Shown in pieces: positions 46,070-54,605 of a DNA stretch of 64,000 nt (position 1 is the first letter of the stretch; each line of letters begins with the position of its first letter). Source of the stretch: JAEYFP01 sp964579795 (GTDB taxonomy: Bacteria; Bacillota; Clostridia; Lachnospirales; Lachnospiraceae); NCBI GenBank assembly GCA_964579795.1, contig CAZOHM010000008.1:21381-85380 (forward strand), in the 5' to 3' direction. The notes below the pieces were generated by a model. It was not told the DNA's origin. It did not search any database and was given only the letters and a program-made list of their open reading frames with translations. The position numbers and the translations under genes were made by a program.

Positions 46070-46924
46070 TTATTCCGCATCACGCTGTTTTTTTGCCTTT
46101 ATTTCTATAAGAACCTGCTGTTTCAAATCTCTTGCCTTATCCTTCATGCGAGCATTGGCACTTGATGAAATCAGTATTCCGGAAATAAGCTTTGATGCAA
46201 GATCATACTTTTCAAATCTCATTGCCATAACCGCAATCAAATAATCAATTGTCATTTCATCCATACCGCACATTGGATAGTTTTCTGTCTGTCTTGCTGA
46301 AATAAAGCCTTCCATGGCATTCTGCAGCAGTTCAAGCTCATCCTTCTGCATTTCCTCCATTTTCTGCTCATAATCAGCTTCATTCATATCAAGTGTTTCC
46401 ATTTTCCCGCGTACAAGCCATGCCATTTTTAAACATGTATATGCTTTTTCACTGGCTCTTGCCTTTTTAACAACGGCATTTGCAAGTGCAAGTTGATATC
46501 GCTCAATTGCATCATCATAACTAAACTCTGGCTTTGCTTTGAAGCTCTTAAAGTTTTTGGAAATATTCTCCTTTACAAGTTTCGCCTGTGGTAGCGTAAT
46601 GGACTTAAAATATCTGGATATTGCAGCATAGCCACAGTGTGGACATGCAATTACATCATATTTTAGCGGATCAATTTTCTCATATTTAGGACGCAAATCC
46701 GTATCTGTACCAAGCAGCTTTACCTTTCCTGCTTTTATTGTTCTTGTTTTAAACTCTTCATCACAAACAGGGCATGTATATGTTTTGTCAAATAAAAAGT
46801 CCAGCTCCCCTGCTTCCTTCTCTGCGGCTTTTTTCTTCTTTGCCTCTACATCTTCCTTTTCAAAGACATCAGCATTTTCAAGCTTTCCAAGCCCCATATT
46901 TCCTAACCCCGACAAAATTCCCAT
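46070..46924 (-). CDS. DUF2225 family protein
   Basis: 284 residues of the DUF2225 family, found in clostridia and related bacteria and of unknown function. Two cysteine pairs, YTCPVCDEEF and IACPHCGYAA, suggest a zinc site at about residues 50-100. The rest is helical with TPR-like helix pairs (YDDAIERYQLALANAV, EKAYTCLKMAWLVRGK), and MCGMDEMTIDYLIAVMAMRF near the end. No signal peptide, so likely cytoplasmic. Its start is 97 bp after the glnS stop region on the same strand, so the two could be one transcript. Confidence 0.85.
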   Translation of the reverse strand: MGILSGLGNMGLGKLENADVFEKEDVEAKKKKAAEKEAGELDFLFDKTYTCPVCDEEFKTRTIKAGKVKLLGTDTDLRPKYEKIDPLKYDVIACPHCGYAAISRYFKSITLPQAKLVKENISKNFKSFKAKPEFSYDDAIERYQLALANAVVKKARASEKAYTCLKMAWLVRGKMETLDMNEADYEQKMEEMQKDELELLQNAMEGFISARQTENYPMCGMDEMTIDYLIAVMAMRFEKYDLASKLISGILISSSANARMKDKARDLKQQVLIEIKAKKQRDAE

Positions 46925-47021
46925 TTGTTTCTTCCTCCTGTGTATTCATAACATATCTATTCTATAACATTACAGGTCATGCAGGACCCGATTCCCAGCC
47001 ATTCCATAGCTTGTCAGCTAG

Positions 47022-48695
47022 TTAACCCGGCAGTTTGAATGAACTCTTTAGTGATACAATTCTGTTGAATACAAGTGCATCCGGTTTTGAGTCCTTTGCA
47101 TCCACACAGAAAAATCCCTGTCTGACAAATTGAAAGCTGTCATACGCTTTTGCCTGTGCAAAATTCGGTTCCAGATAGCAATCCTTCAAAATTGTCATTG
47201 AATTTGGATTCAGGTTCAGACTTCCATCTTCATTATATACACCCTTTTCCTCATCAATTAAATTCTCATACAATCGAATCTCTGCCTTTATTGCATCTTT
47301 GGCACTTACCCAGTGAATGGTACCTTTTACTTTTCTCTCTGAAAAACCGCTGCCACATTTTGTTGCCGCATCATAGGTACAGTGTACGGTTGTTACCTTT
47401 CCTTCTGTATCCTTTTCAAAGCTTGTGCATTTAACAAAATATGCATTCATCAGGCGTACCTCATTTCCCGGAAACAGCCTGAAATACTTCTTTGGTGGTT
47501 CTTCCATGAAATCATCTCTATCAATATAAAGTTCTCTGGAAAACGGTAATTTTCTTGTACCGAGTGTCTCATTTTCCATATTATTCTGCACATCCAGATA
47601 TTCAGTTTCATTCTCCGGATAGTTGTCAATAATCAACTTAATCGGATCAAGTATTGCCATCATTCTCGGGCGCTTCAGTTTTAAATCTTCTCTGATACAA
47701 TACTCGAGCATTGCATAATCAACAGATGACTGGCTTTTTGAAATGCCACAGAGTTCTACAAACATCTTAATTGATTCCGGCGTAAAGCCTCTTCTGCGAA
47801 GTGCTGCAATTGAAACAAGACGTGGATCATCCCAGCCATCAACAATTTTTTCTTCTACAAGTTTCTTGATATATCTTTTTCCAGTTACCACATTGGTCAG
47901 ATAAAGCTTTGCAAACTCAATCTGCTTTGGCGGAAATTCATATTCGAGCTCTTTTACAACCCAGTCATATAATGGACGATGATCCTCAAACTCGAGTGTA
48001 CAAATCGAATGTGTCACGCCTTCAATTGCGTCCTCAATTGGATGGGCAAAATCATACATTGGATAAATACACCATTTATCTCCTGTATTATGATGTGTCA
48101 TATGTGCAACACGATAAATAACCGGATCTCGCATATTGATATTCGGTGATGCCATATCAATCTTTGCACGCAAAACCTTTTCTCCATCCTGATACTTACC
48201 CTGTCTCATTTCTTCGAATAAAGCGAGATTCTCTTCAATACTTCTGTCTCTGTATGGGCTGTTCTTTCCCGGCGTTTCAAAACTTCCACGGTATTCTTTG
48301 ATTTCGTCTGCAGATAAATCGCAAACAAATGCCTTACCCTTTTTAATTAGCTTAATAGCTGCTTCATACATCTGATCAAAATAATTAGATGCAAAAAACA
48401 GTCGATTTTCCCAATCAGCTCCAAGCCAGGCAACATCTGCCTTGATTGATTCAACAAATTCAAGTTTTTCCTTTGTGGGATTCGTGTCGTCAAAACGAAG
48501 ATTGAATTTTCCTCCATACTGTCTGGATAGACCATAATTCAACAGAATTGATTTTGCATGTCCTATATGAAGATAACCATTCGGTTCTGGCGGAAATCTC
48601 GTACAAATAGTCTGATAGCTTCCTTCTGCAAGATCCTTATCAATTATCTGTTCAATAAAATTCCTTGAAACTATTTCCTTCTCATTCTCTTCCAT
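47022..48695 (-). CDS. glnS: Glutaminyl-tRNA synthetase
   Basis: 557 residues of the class Ic GlnRS. The HIGH motif is in RFPPEPNGYLHIGHAKSI, followed by LRFDDTNPTKEKLEFVESI; anticodon-binding beta barrels occupy the C-terminal half (RKLPFSRELYIDRDDF). The loop usually read as MSKR before GWDDPR appears as VTGKRYIKKL, a variant of the KMSKS-like loop. Direct GlnRS in a clostridial genome implies tRNA-Gln is not made only through GatCAB. I chose ATG at 48695, 9 nt after AGGAG; the frame extends to 48797, adding residues not seen in the family. Confidence 0.94.
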   Translation of the reverse strand: MEENEKEIVSRNFIEQIIDKDLAEGSYQTICTRFPPEPNGYLHIGHAKSILLNYGLSRQYGGKFNLRFDDTNPTKEKLEFVESIKADVAWLGADWENRLFFASNYFDQMYEAAIKLIKKGKAFVCDLSADEIKEYRGSFETPGKNSPYRDRSIEENLALFEEMRQGKYQDGEKVLRAKIDMASPNINMRDPVIYRVAHMTHHNTGDKWCIYPMYDFAHPIEDAIEGVTHSICTLEFEDHRPLYDWVVKELEYEFPPKQIEFAKLYLTNVVTGKRYIKKLVEEKIVDGWDDPRLVSIAALRRRGFTPESIKMFVELCGISKSQSSVDYAMLEYCIREDLKLKRPRMMAILDPIKLIIDNYPENETEYLDVQNNMENETLGTRKLPFSRELYIDRDDFMEEPPKKYFRLFPGNEVRLMNAYFVKCTSFEKDTEGKVTTVHCTYDAATKCGSGFSERKVKGTIHWVSAKDAIKAEIRLYENLIDEEKGVYNEDGSLNLNPNSMTILKDCYLEPNFAQAKAYDSFQFVRQGFFCVDAKDSKPDALVFNRIVSLKSSFKLPG

Positions 48696-48840
48696 TATTT
48701 CAATCTCCTGTATAATTATTCGAAACAGACCCTGTGTTATATTATACTTTGTGCCAAGAGTTTTCGCAAGGTCTGCATTGTTTTTTTTCATATTCAATGT
48801 TTTTTATACTATCATCATCTTATTTTATGACAAATGTAAG

Positions 48841-48869
48841 TTACAATCCGGGTTTCTATCATTTATGAT
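48841..48869 (+). promoter_or_regulatory. Sigma-A promoter of the zinc-ribbon and DUF2085 pair
   Basis: TTACAA (48841-48846), 17 bp, TATGAT (48864-48869), 39 bp before the start. A small dyad CTATCAT-TT-ATGATAG overlaps the -10. Confidence 0.5.
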
Positions 48870-48908
48870 AGTTTATATAAAGATAAATATTAACAGGAGG
48901 ATTTCATA

Positions 48909-49139
48909 ATGATATGTCCAAAATGTGGAAGCAACGTGATTTTATGTAATACAGCAAGTGAAACAACTACAAGTTCAAAAACAAAAGGCTTTGGCTGGAT
49001 AAAAGCATGCCTTGGCTATCTTCTTTTTAATATTCCGGGAATCCTGTGTGGATTATGCGGTATGGGAAAAGGGAAATCAAGGACTACCACTACTACACGT
49101 ACAATCCATACATGTCAATCCTGTGGCTATCGATTCTGA
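48909..49139 (+). CDS. Small zinc-ribbon membrane protein
   Basis: 76 residues. The N-terminus is MICPKCGSNVIL and the C-terminus HTCQSCGYRF, together making a four-Cys zinc ribbon split by a hydrophobic centre (ACLGYLLFNIPGILCGLCG) that may lie in the membrane. This zinc-ribbon/hydrophobic/zinc-ribbon plan is common in small Firmicute proteins without known role. AGGAGG precedes the ATG. The stop is 15 bp before the DUF2085 gene, so the two form a small operon. Confidence 0.75.
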   Translation: MICPKCGSNVILCNTASETTTSSKTKGFGWIKACLGYLLFNIPGILCGLCGMGKGKSRTTTTTRTIHTCQSCGYRF

Positions 49140-49154
49140 CAAGGAGGCTTGCTA

Positions 49155-49607
49155 ATGAAAACTACGGTAATACATCATATGCACATAAAAGACTGTTTTC
49201 TTTGGCTGCTGCGTACTGCTTGTAATTACAGCGGATGTCATCAGCTTCCGGAACGCAGCTTCTTCTACAAAGGCAAACAATTCCCTGTCTGTGCCAGATG
49301 TACAGGAGTTTCTATTGGACAGTTTCTGGCAGTAATCATAAATCTCTGTTTTTTGTTAAGCAGCAAAAAAAAGCATGGCCGCTATGCACTTGGCAGCCAT
49401 GCTCCTGTTATTTGTTCCGGAATGCTCTCTGTTATGGGCATTGACTGGCTTCTGCAGGAAAAGAACATTTGTCCTTCTACAAATCGCCGCCGTCTTTTCA
49501 CCGGTATTTTGGGAGGCTTCGGACTCTTTAGCTTGTATTTTATGATTCCGCAAAAGCTTCTGTCAAATTCCTTCAAGGACAATTCCATGTGCAATTCCGG
49601 GAACTGA
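49155..49607 (+). CDS. DUF2085 family membrane protein
   Basis: 150 residues. The conserved DUF2085 block CHQLPERSFFYKGKQFPVCARCTGVSIG is present in its parts CHQLPERSF and VCARCTGV, a Cys/His-rich loop before the membrane helices (about 55-75, 85-105 and 115-140). The family is widespread in Firmicutes and archaea; its role is not known. I chose ATG at 49155, 7 nt after AAGGAGG; a TTG at 49149 is the only alternative. Its last 45 bp overlap the end of spoVAD on the other strand. Confidence 0.85.
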   Translation: MKTTVIHHMHIKDCFLWLLRTACNYSGCHQLPERSFFYKGKQFPVCARCTGVSIGQFLAVIINLCFLLSSKKKHGRYALGSHAPVICSGMLSVMGIDWLLQEKNICPSTNRRRLFTGILGGFGLFSLYFMIPQKLLSNSFKDNSMCNSGN

Positions 49608-50579
49608 TTTTCCTTCATTAAAGCTGACTGTGGATAACAGTGCACCTGTCGGAACAAATAATACCCTTTTCCATGTGCCACTCTTAAGTTTCTCCAGTAT
49701 ATAAGCACTCAGTACCACTGCTGAGCAACCACAGCCACTACCGCCCACATGACTATCTTGACTATCCTGGTCAAATATCTCGATGCCGCAATCCATATGT
49801 TTTGCTGCTATATCTATCTTTTTTTCTTTCAACAAATCTATTAAAAGCCGTTGTCCTACTGTACCTAGGTCTCCGGTTATTATTTTGTCATAATCTGCAG
49901 GCGTTCTTCTAAAATCCCTTAAATGATTCTCAATCAGATCACATGCCCCAGGAGCCATACATGCCCCCATATTCATTGAATCTTTCACACCATAGTCTAC
50001 AATTCGTCCCGGTGTATAGCCTGTGATTTTTGCTTTTGCCTCAGTGGTTTCCCTGTCAGAAAGAATAAATGCCCCACTTCCAGTCACTGTCCATGATGCA
50101 GACAGCGGTCTTTGATTTCCGTATTGCAGAGGAAATCGAAATTGCTTCTCAGCACTTGCAAAATGACTTGATGTAATACAAAGCACTCTGTCTGCATAAT
50201 GCCCGGCAACTGTCATCGCACCAAGCCCAAGTGATTCGCCACAGGTTGAGCATGCTCCATACAGTCCAAACAAAGGAATCTGATAATTCATGACTCCGAA
50301 TGATGTTGCAATCAATTGACCAAGCAGGTCACCTGCAAATACATATCTGATTTGTTCAGGTTTTAAAAACGCTTTGCCAAGAGCAAGGGCAGCAGCCTCT
50401 TTCTGTAAAGTACTTTCTGCCTCTTCCCATGAGTTACAACCGAACATGGCATCCTCACATACCATATCAAATTTTCCACCAAGTGGTCCTTCACCTTCTT
50501 TTTTCCCCACAATAGAGGCACTGCTTGTCAAATAAACCGGAGAGTCAAATTCAATGCTCTGTCTGCCTGTCATTCCCAT
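49563..50579 (-). CDS. spoVAD: Stage V sporulation protein AD
   Basis: 338 residues with a thiolase-like fold (FGLYGACSTCGESLGLGA, SHFASAEKQFRFPLQYGNQR, SGCGCSAVVLSAYI). SpoVAD binds dipicolinic acid and helps take it into the forespore. The length and motifs are normal. It is the last gene of spoVAA-AB-AC-AD, 9 bp after spoVAC; the usual next gene spoVAE is not there, because the convergent DUF2085 gene overlaps its 3' end by 45 bp. Confidence 0.96.
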   Translation of the reverse strand: MGMTGRQSIEFDSPVYLTSSASIVGKKEGEGPLGGKFDMVCEDAMFGCNSWEEAESTLQKEAAALALGKAFLKPEQIRYVFAGDLLGQLIATSFGVMNYQIPLFGLYGACSTCGESLGLGAMTVAGHYADRVLCITSSHFASAEKQFRFPLQYGNQRPLSASWTVTGSGAFILSDRETTEAKAKITGYTPGRIVDYGVKDSMNMGACMAPGACDLIENHLRDFRRTPADYDKIITGDLGTVGQRLLIDLLKEKKIDIAAKHMDCGIEIFDQDSQDSHVGGSGCGCSAVVLSAYILEKLKSGTWKRVLFVPTGALLSTVSFNEGKSVPGIAHGIVLEGI

Positions 50580-50588
50580 TCCTCCCTA

Positions 50589-51074
50589 TCAAAACCATCC
50601 TGCACTCTTTACTATCCAGTAAAAAAGTCCAAGTACCCATGAAACAAATATGCCATATAAAACAACAGGTCCGGCAATCGTAAATATTTTGGAACCAACT
50701 CCAAATACCTGCCCTTCCTTTTTAAACTCAAGTGCAGCCGCTGCAACAGAATTTGCAAATCCGGTAATTGGAACAAGGATTCCGGCTCCTGCGAATTTAG
50801 CAATTCCCGGATACAAATTCAATCCAGTCAAAAGCGCACTGAACAATACAAGAATCAATGAGCTCCAGCTTCCTGCTGTTTCCTTATCAAGTCCCATAGA
50901 TGCAGCCACATTCAACATCCACTCACCCCATACACATATTAATCCGCCAGTCAAAAATGCCTGTAAAAGAACTCTCCACATGCAGTGTGTGGGTGTTGCA
51001 GCTTTAATTTGCTGCCCATACTTGTCTGCTGTATTTTTTGAAATAGTTATGTTATCTTCTTTTTTTGTATTCAT
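50589..51074 (-). CDS. spoVAC: Stage V sporulation protein AC
   Basis: 161 residues. After a hydrophilic start, four to five membrane segments: LLQAFLTGGLICVWGEWML, WSSLILVLFSALLTGLNLY, and the SpoVAC/AE signature KFAGAGILVPITGFANSVAAAALEFKKEG. SpoVAC is a membrane channel component for Ca-DPA uptake and release, and a mechanosensitive channel in Bacillus spores. The gene lies between spoVAB (26-bp gap) and spoVAD (14-bp or smaller gap). Confidence 0.95.
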   Translation of the reverse strand: MNTKKEDNITISKNTADKYGQQIKAATPTHCMWRVLLQAFLTGGLICVWGEWMLNVAASMGLDKETAGSWSSLILVLFSALLTGLNLYPGIAKFAGAGILVPITGFANSVAAAALEFKKEGQVFGVGSKIFTIAGPVVLYGIFVSWVLGLFYWIVKSAGWF

Positions 51075-51100
51075 AGCTTCCTCTTTTCCAAATTAATTGC

Positions 51101-51556
51101 TTACAGCCAAAGGACATCAAACAATGTCCCTGTCAGTTTTCCTAACGCAATACATAAAATAACTGCCTTCATCCCTTTTACAATGCTTATTCTTCTCGAA
51201 AAAATAGGAATCGAATCAATCAATTCTGCTATTGCTATTGCTAGGCATCCTATGAAAATTCCCGTAAAAAGTCCAGAAATAATTAAAATAGACTTTCCTG
51301 CAAACAGTATTTCTCCAAACCATGTCAGCTTTCCAAAAAACGAAAAAATCTGATAATAGAATACACTGTATACCTCTCCTAAAATGGTCCCGATAATAAC
51401 CATCTCTTCGTATAAAAAAGCTCTGTCTGCTGTATGCGTCTTTCCTGCAAATCTTGGAATCAGTCCAACTGCTGTGAGTGTTGTAAACACTCCACCGGAA
51501 ACAAATAATCCAAAGCCTGCTCCAAGTACTGCCAGTATTATATGTCTAATCCACAT
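51101..51556 (-). CDS. spoVAB: Stage V sporulation protein AB
   Basis: 151 residues with about four membrane segments. GLFVSGGVFTTLTAVGLIPRFAGKT and RAFLYEEMVIIGTILG are typical of SpoVAB, and IAIAELIDSIPIFSRR is the conserved loop. It is an inner forespore-membrane part of the SpoVA complex. It overlaps the end of spoVAA by 11 bp, so translation is coupled. Confidence 0.9.
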   Translation of the reverse strand: MWIRHIILAVLGAGFGLFVSGGVFTTLTAVGLIPRFAGKTHTADRAFLYEEMVIIGTILGEVYSVFYYQIFSFFGKLTWFGEILFAGKSILIISGLFTGIFIGCLAIAIAELIDSIPIFSRRISIVKGMKAVILCIALGKLTGTLFDVLWL

Positions 51557-52175
51557 CCAGATTCTTGTTTTCCCTGCTCATCGCTTCTATCATTGCCTTG
51601 TCTACATCATCCTCATAATTTCTCATACTGACCTCAATAGGTGTTGGATCATTTGTCAGACGTTTTCCACCGATATGGTTAAAAAATGTGACAATACCGA
51701 CTGCCAAGCCAATGGAATAAAATACTTCCAATTCCGTACACCCACTCGTTTTGTCACCTGTTACCAGTTCATATAGTTCAGCAAATACCGTTCTGATTCC
51801 AATATCATTATGAAAAGCAACAATTGTAAATGCAGATCCAAAAAAACTGATTAGACATACAAAGATCATTTTCATTCTTTGCCACAATTGCCTAGGGACA
51901 TTCGTCCTGTATTCCAGAATCAGATCGCTTTCACCAATGTTTATCACTTCCACATCCGCATATTGATCTTTCAGTATTTCTATCAGCTTCAGCACACTGA
52001 CTACACAGTGTTTTGAATGGTAATCTCTAAAATCAAGCACTATCATTTTCCTCATTTCTTTCAATAGAACCTGATTTTGGCAATACATTTTCAAAATATC
52101 CTCCATGTGTACTATATTATTGGTTATCTGCGTATTCTTACATGCTTTCACATACAGCCATACCTTCTCATCCAT
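51546..52175 (-). CDS. spoVAA: Stage V sporulation protein AA
   Basis: 209 residues from the ATG at 52175; the frame opens at a TTG at 52193. N-terminal part is soluble (EKVWLYVKACKNTQITN, VVSVLKLIEILKDQYADVEV, YRTNVPRQLW), then two membrane helices (IFVCLISFFGSAFTIVAF and FYSIGLAVGIVTFFNHIGG), as in SpoVAA of Bacillus. In clostridia spoVAA and spoVAB are often absent, while spoVAC-AD-AE are kept, so this is a Bacillus-like front of the operon. Neither start has a clear ribosome binding site. A sigma-G-like promoter candidate lies at 52182-52211, so the mRNA may be almost leaderless. Confidence 0.88.
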   Translation of the reverse strand: MDEKVWLYVKACKNTQITNNIVHMEDILKMYCQNQVLLKEMRKMIVLDFRDYHSKHCVVSVLKLIEILKDQYADVEVINIGESDLILEYRTNVPRQLWQRMKMIFVCLISFFGSAFTIVAFHNDIGIRTVFAELYELVTGDKTSGCTELEVFYSIGLAVGIVTFFNHIGGKRLTNDPTPIEVSMRNYEDDVDKAMIEAMSRENKNLDVD

Positions 52176-52181
52176 ATCAAG

Positions 52182-52211
52182 TAGTGTTAACAAAAACTTC
52201 TAAAATATTCA
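52182..52211 (-). promoter_or_regulatory. Candidate sigma-G promoter of spoVA
   Basis: On the minus strand TGAATA (52206-52211), 17 bp, AACACTA (52182-52188), compared with the sigma-G consensus TGAATA / CATACTA seen at spoVA in Bacillus: -35 exact, -10 5 of 7. Expected start of transcription falls near the ATG at 52175. Confidence 0.35.
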
Positions 52212-52230
52212 GTCTATTTTAGTCTATTTT
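52211..52230. repeat. Tandem 10-bp direct repeat upstream of the cNMP-domain gene
   Basis: AGTCTATTTT twice in a row (52211-52220 and 52221-52230), one base before the -35 of the plus-strand promoter. One-turn spacing suggests a possible activator or repressor site. Confidence 0.4.
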
Positions 52231-52231
52231 C

Positions 52232-52260
52232 TTGAAATTTCACATGATATCTTTTATAAT
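52232..52260 (+). promoter_or_regulatory. Sigma-A promoter of the cNMP-domain gene
   Basis: TTGAAA (52232-52237), 17 bp, TATAAT (52255-52260), 47 bp before the start; near-consensus. Confidence 0.7.
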
Positions 52261-52307
52261 AAAAAAATGGGTATATTATACAATGGTAACATGAAGGAGG
52301 GTATATC

Positions 52308-54593
52308 ATGAACGTCAGAAAGGCTGAACCTGGCGAGGTTCTTTTTAGAGAAGGGGAAACTTCTAATGTCCTGTGCATTGTTGCAGATGGTACTGTTAAA
52401 AAAAGCACCGCCAACACCGAATGTACAATTGACAAAGGCTGTCTGATCGGGCTATGTCAGGATACAAATATTACATACGCATTCACCTATACTGCAATCA
52501 AGCCTGTCACTCTGTATGAATACGACTATCAACAGCCGGAGGATTTAACAACACTGCTTTCTGCAAATTCCGATGCCTGTGGACTGATTGCATGCTGTAC
52601 AGCCAAGAATTTCTGTGAACAGATTGAAGATTATACTTCACTTCTTTCTTCATGTCAGACATTATTTGACACTGTTTCGGAAATGAATGAAAAATATCTG
52701 CTGTTATGTAAGCATTATCAAACTGAACCAAAACAGCTTCCTGGTATCGAACAGCTCAGTTCATTTTCCAAAGATACCTTCGTAAATGATTGGCTTGTCA
52801 ATTATTACACATCCGTTGGTTCCTTTGCTCCTGCAAAATGGAAGGCATTTTATGAGAATAATGTAGATGCCTGTACCGGTTTTATTATGAAAGCCAACGA
52901 AGATATTCAGCATCTCCTTGCCGGCTGTGAAAAGCTGTCCCGTTACCTCGACATGATTTATGATCTCTATCTTAGTGACTATAAAATTGATTTATTCACT
53001 TTCTATTTATCACTTCTGGAAGACGCTGTTGTTAAAAAAGCACCTCTTGGTCCGATTGCAGAATCTATTCAGAAGCTGATGGTGACTATTGAGGAGCAGA
53101 CAAAGCTTGATCCGGCATTAATCAAATCACGATTTGCTGAATACTATAATCTGCTTCCTGCCAAAGAAAAGAAATCTGACAGTTCCGTTTCACAAAATCT
53201 GGATGCACAAATGGTAGAAAAAATAAAAGAATCCTTAAAGGGCTCTTTTGAGACAATTACAAGTTATGCCGGATTGGACGAAACAGATGCAAAACGATTC
53301 TTTACACTGACAAAGAAATACACTGCATTGACAGATCGCAGTGCTTCAGAAGACGATGCACGTACTCTCAGAAAAGAACTGACTGCTTATTTTTATGATA
53401 CATATAAAAAAGCGTTCTTTAAAAGCATCAATGACCCAGTTATTCCTACCGAAGTAAAAATGTTCTTCTATTTTGGTTACATAGACGAAGCACTTGCCGG
53501 AATAGAGAATGCCGTATATTTATATTATCTTGCCGAAAATCTACAGCCAGATGAAAAAGGACACGTATTTACCTTTTACGAATGGCTTCTTCAGATTTAT
53601 AACGGAAAAAAAGAGCCCTGTATCAATGAGTTGAATGTTGATTATGCAACTTATCTGCATAAGCTCAAAATTGAAAAAAAGATTACAGACGCAGAAGAAG
53701 CTGCTGACGCAAGAAACGGTGTAAAGCGTGTCAATTATGAATTTGATAATATGTTCCGTTCTACAAACAGAATGATTTCCGGACATATCACTACATTTTG
53801 TCCTTTGTTTTCTGATCACACACTTTATCGTTCACTCGATAAGATATTAATTACACCGGTAGAAATCAACAAAAAGCTACAGGAAATAAAAACTGCTGAC
53901 TATTCTCTGTTCTATCGTGAGACTACCTTCACTGCTCCTGAAATCGGAATTCAGAAGGAGCTTGTTCAGGTCGAAGTTCTTCCTGATATCATTCTGATGC
54001 CGGGTTGCGGCACAAGAGGAGCTATGTGGCAGGAAATTACCGGAAGAAAACGCACTTCACCTGCACGCTTTATTATGCCGCTTTTCCTTACGGAGGATTT
54101 GATTAAAGTATTGCTTCGTATGTGCGGAGAATTCCGTTGGGAACTGTGTCGCCGTATTCAGGGAGCACGATGGAATGACCTCGGTGAACGTTCTCTGACA
54201 AGTGATTACTGTGACTATCTGCAAATATATAAGAGAAGCCGTGATTTGTCTTCAGAGGTAAAAGAAAAGATCAAAATGGCTTATGCAAAATACCGAAACA
54301 GTTCAAAAGAAATGTTTGTACATGACTATATTGACTATGTTAATTTCGAAAGCACCGGTTCTTTGCGTATGAATAAGTTGTCACGTGCGATTCTGTTCAA
54401 CTACTGCCCGTTCTCTTCTTCTATCAGAGAATCAATCAGTACAAATCAGCTATATAAAGATTTAACAGACCGCTACAAAATCAAGCGTGCTCATGTGCTT
54501 CATCTGTCTGATTTATCATTGCAAAAAATCGAAAAAAGCGGTCACTCTATTCCACCTGAAATCAGAGAGCACCGCCGTTTTCTGGAAATGTAA
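52308..54593 (+). CDS. Large protein with an N-terminal cyclic-nucleotide-binding-type domain
   Basis: 761 residues. The first about 75 residues resemble a cNMP-binding cupin (EPGEVLFREGETSNVLCIVADGTV), but the short phosphate-binding cassette is not obvious, so ligand binding is uncertain. The remaining 680 residues are mostly helical with many charged positions and no DNA-binding, kinase or membrane segment that I can see; I recognise no known domain there. Distinct stretches include LPDIILMPGCGTRGAMWQEI and GEFRWELCRRIQGARWNDLG. The gene has a strong promoter and GAAGGAGG site, and lies between spoVAA (divergent) and a convergent glycosyltransferase gene. It is a single gene; its length and lack of paralogue-like domains make it a good target for study. 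Confidence 0.7.
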   Translation: MNVRKAEPGEVLFREGETSNVLCIVADGTVKKSTANTECTIDKGCLIGLCQDTNITYAFTYTAIKPVTLYEYDYQQPEDLTTLLSANSDACGLIACCTAKNFCEQIEDYTSLLSSCQTLFDTVSEMNEKYLLLCKHYQTEPKQLPGIEQLSSFSKDTFVNDWLVNYYTSVGSFAPAKWKAFYENNVDACTGFIMKANEDIQHLLAGCEKLSRYLDMIYDLYLSDYKIDLFTFYLSLLEDAVVKKAPLGPIAESIQKLMVTIEEQTKLDPALIKSRFAEYYNLLPAKEKKSDSSVSQNLDAQMVEKIKESLKGSFETITSYAGLDETDAKRFFTLTKKYTALTDRSASEDDARTLRKELTAYFYDTYKKAFFKSINDPVIPTEVKMFFYFGYIDEALAGIENAVYLYYLAENLQPDEKGHVFTFYEWLLQIYNGKKEPCINELNVDYATYLHKLKIEKKITDAEEAADARNGVKRVNYEFDNMFRSTNRMISGHITTFCPLFSDHTLYRSLDKILITPVEINKKLQEIKTADYSLFYRETTFTAPEIGIQKELVQVEVLPDIILMPGCGTRGAMWQEITGRKRTSPARFIMPLFLTEDLIKVLLRMCGEFRWELCRRIQGARWNDLGERSLTSDYCDYLQIYKRSRDLSSEVKEKIKMAYAKYRNSSKEMFVHDYIDYVNFESTGSLRMNKLSRAILFNYCPFSSSIRESISTNQLYKDLTDRYKIKRAHVLHLSDLSLQKIEKSGHSIPPEIREHRRFLEM

Positions 54594-54605
54594 TTATCTC
54601 ATGTG

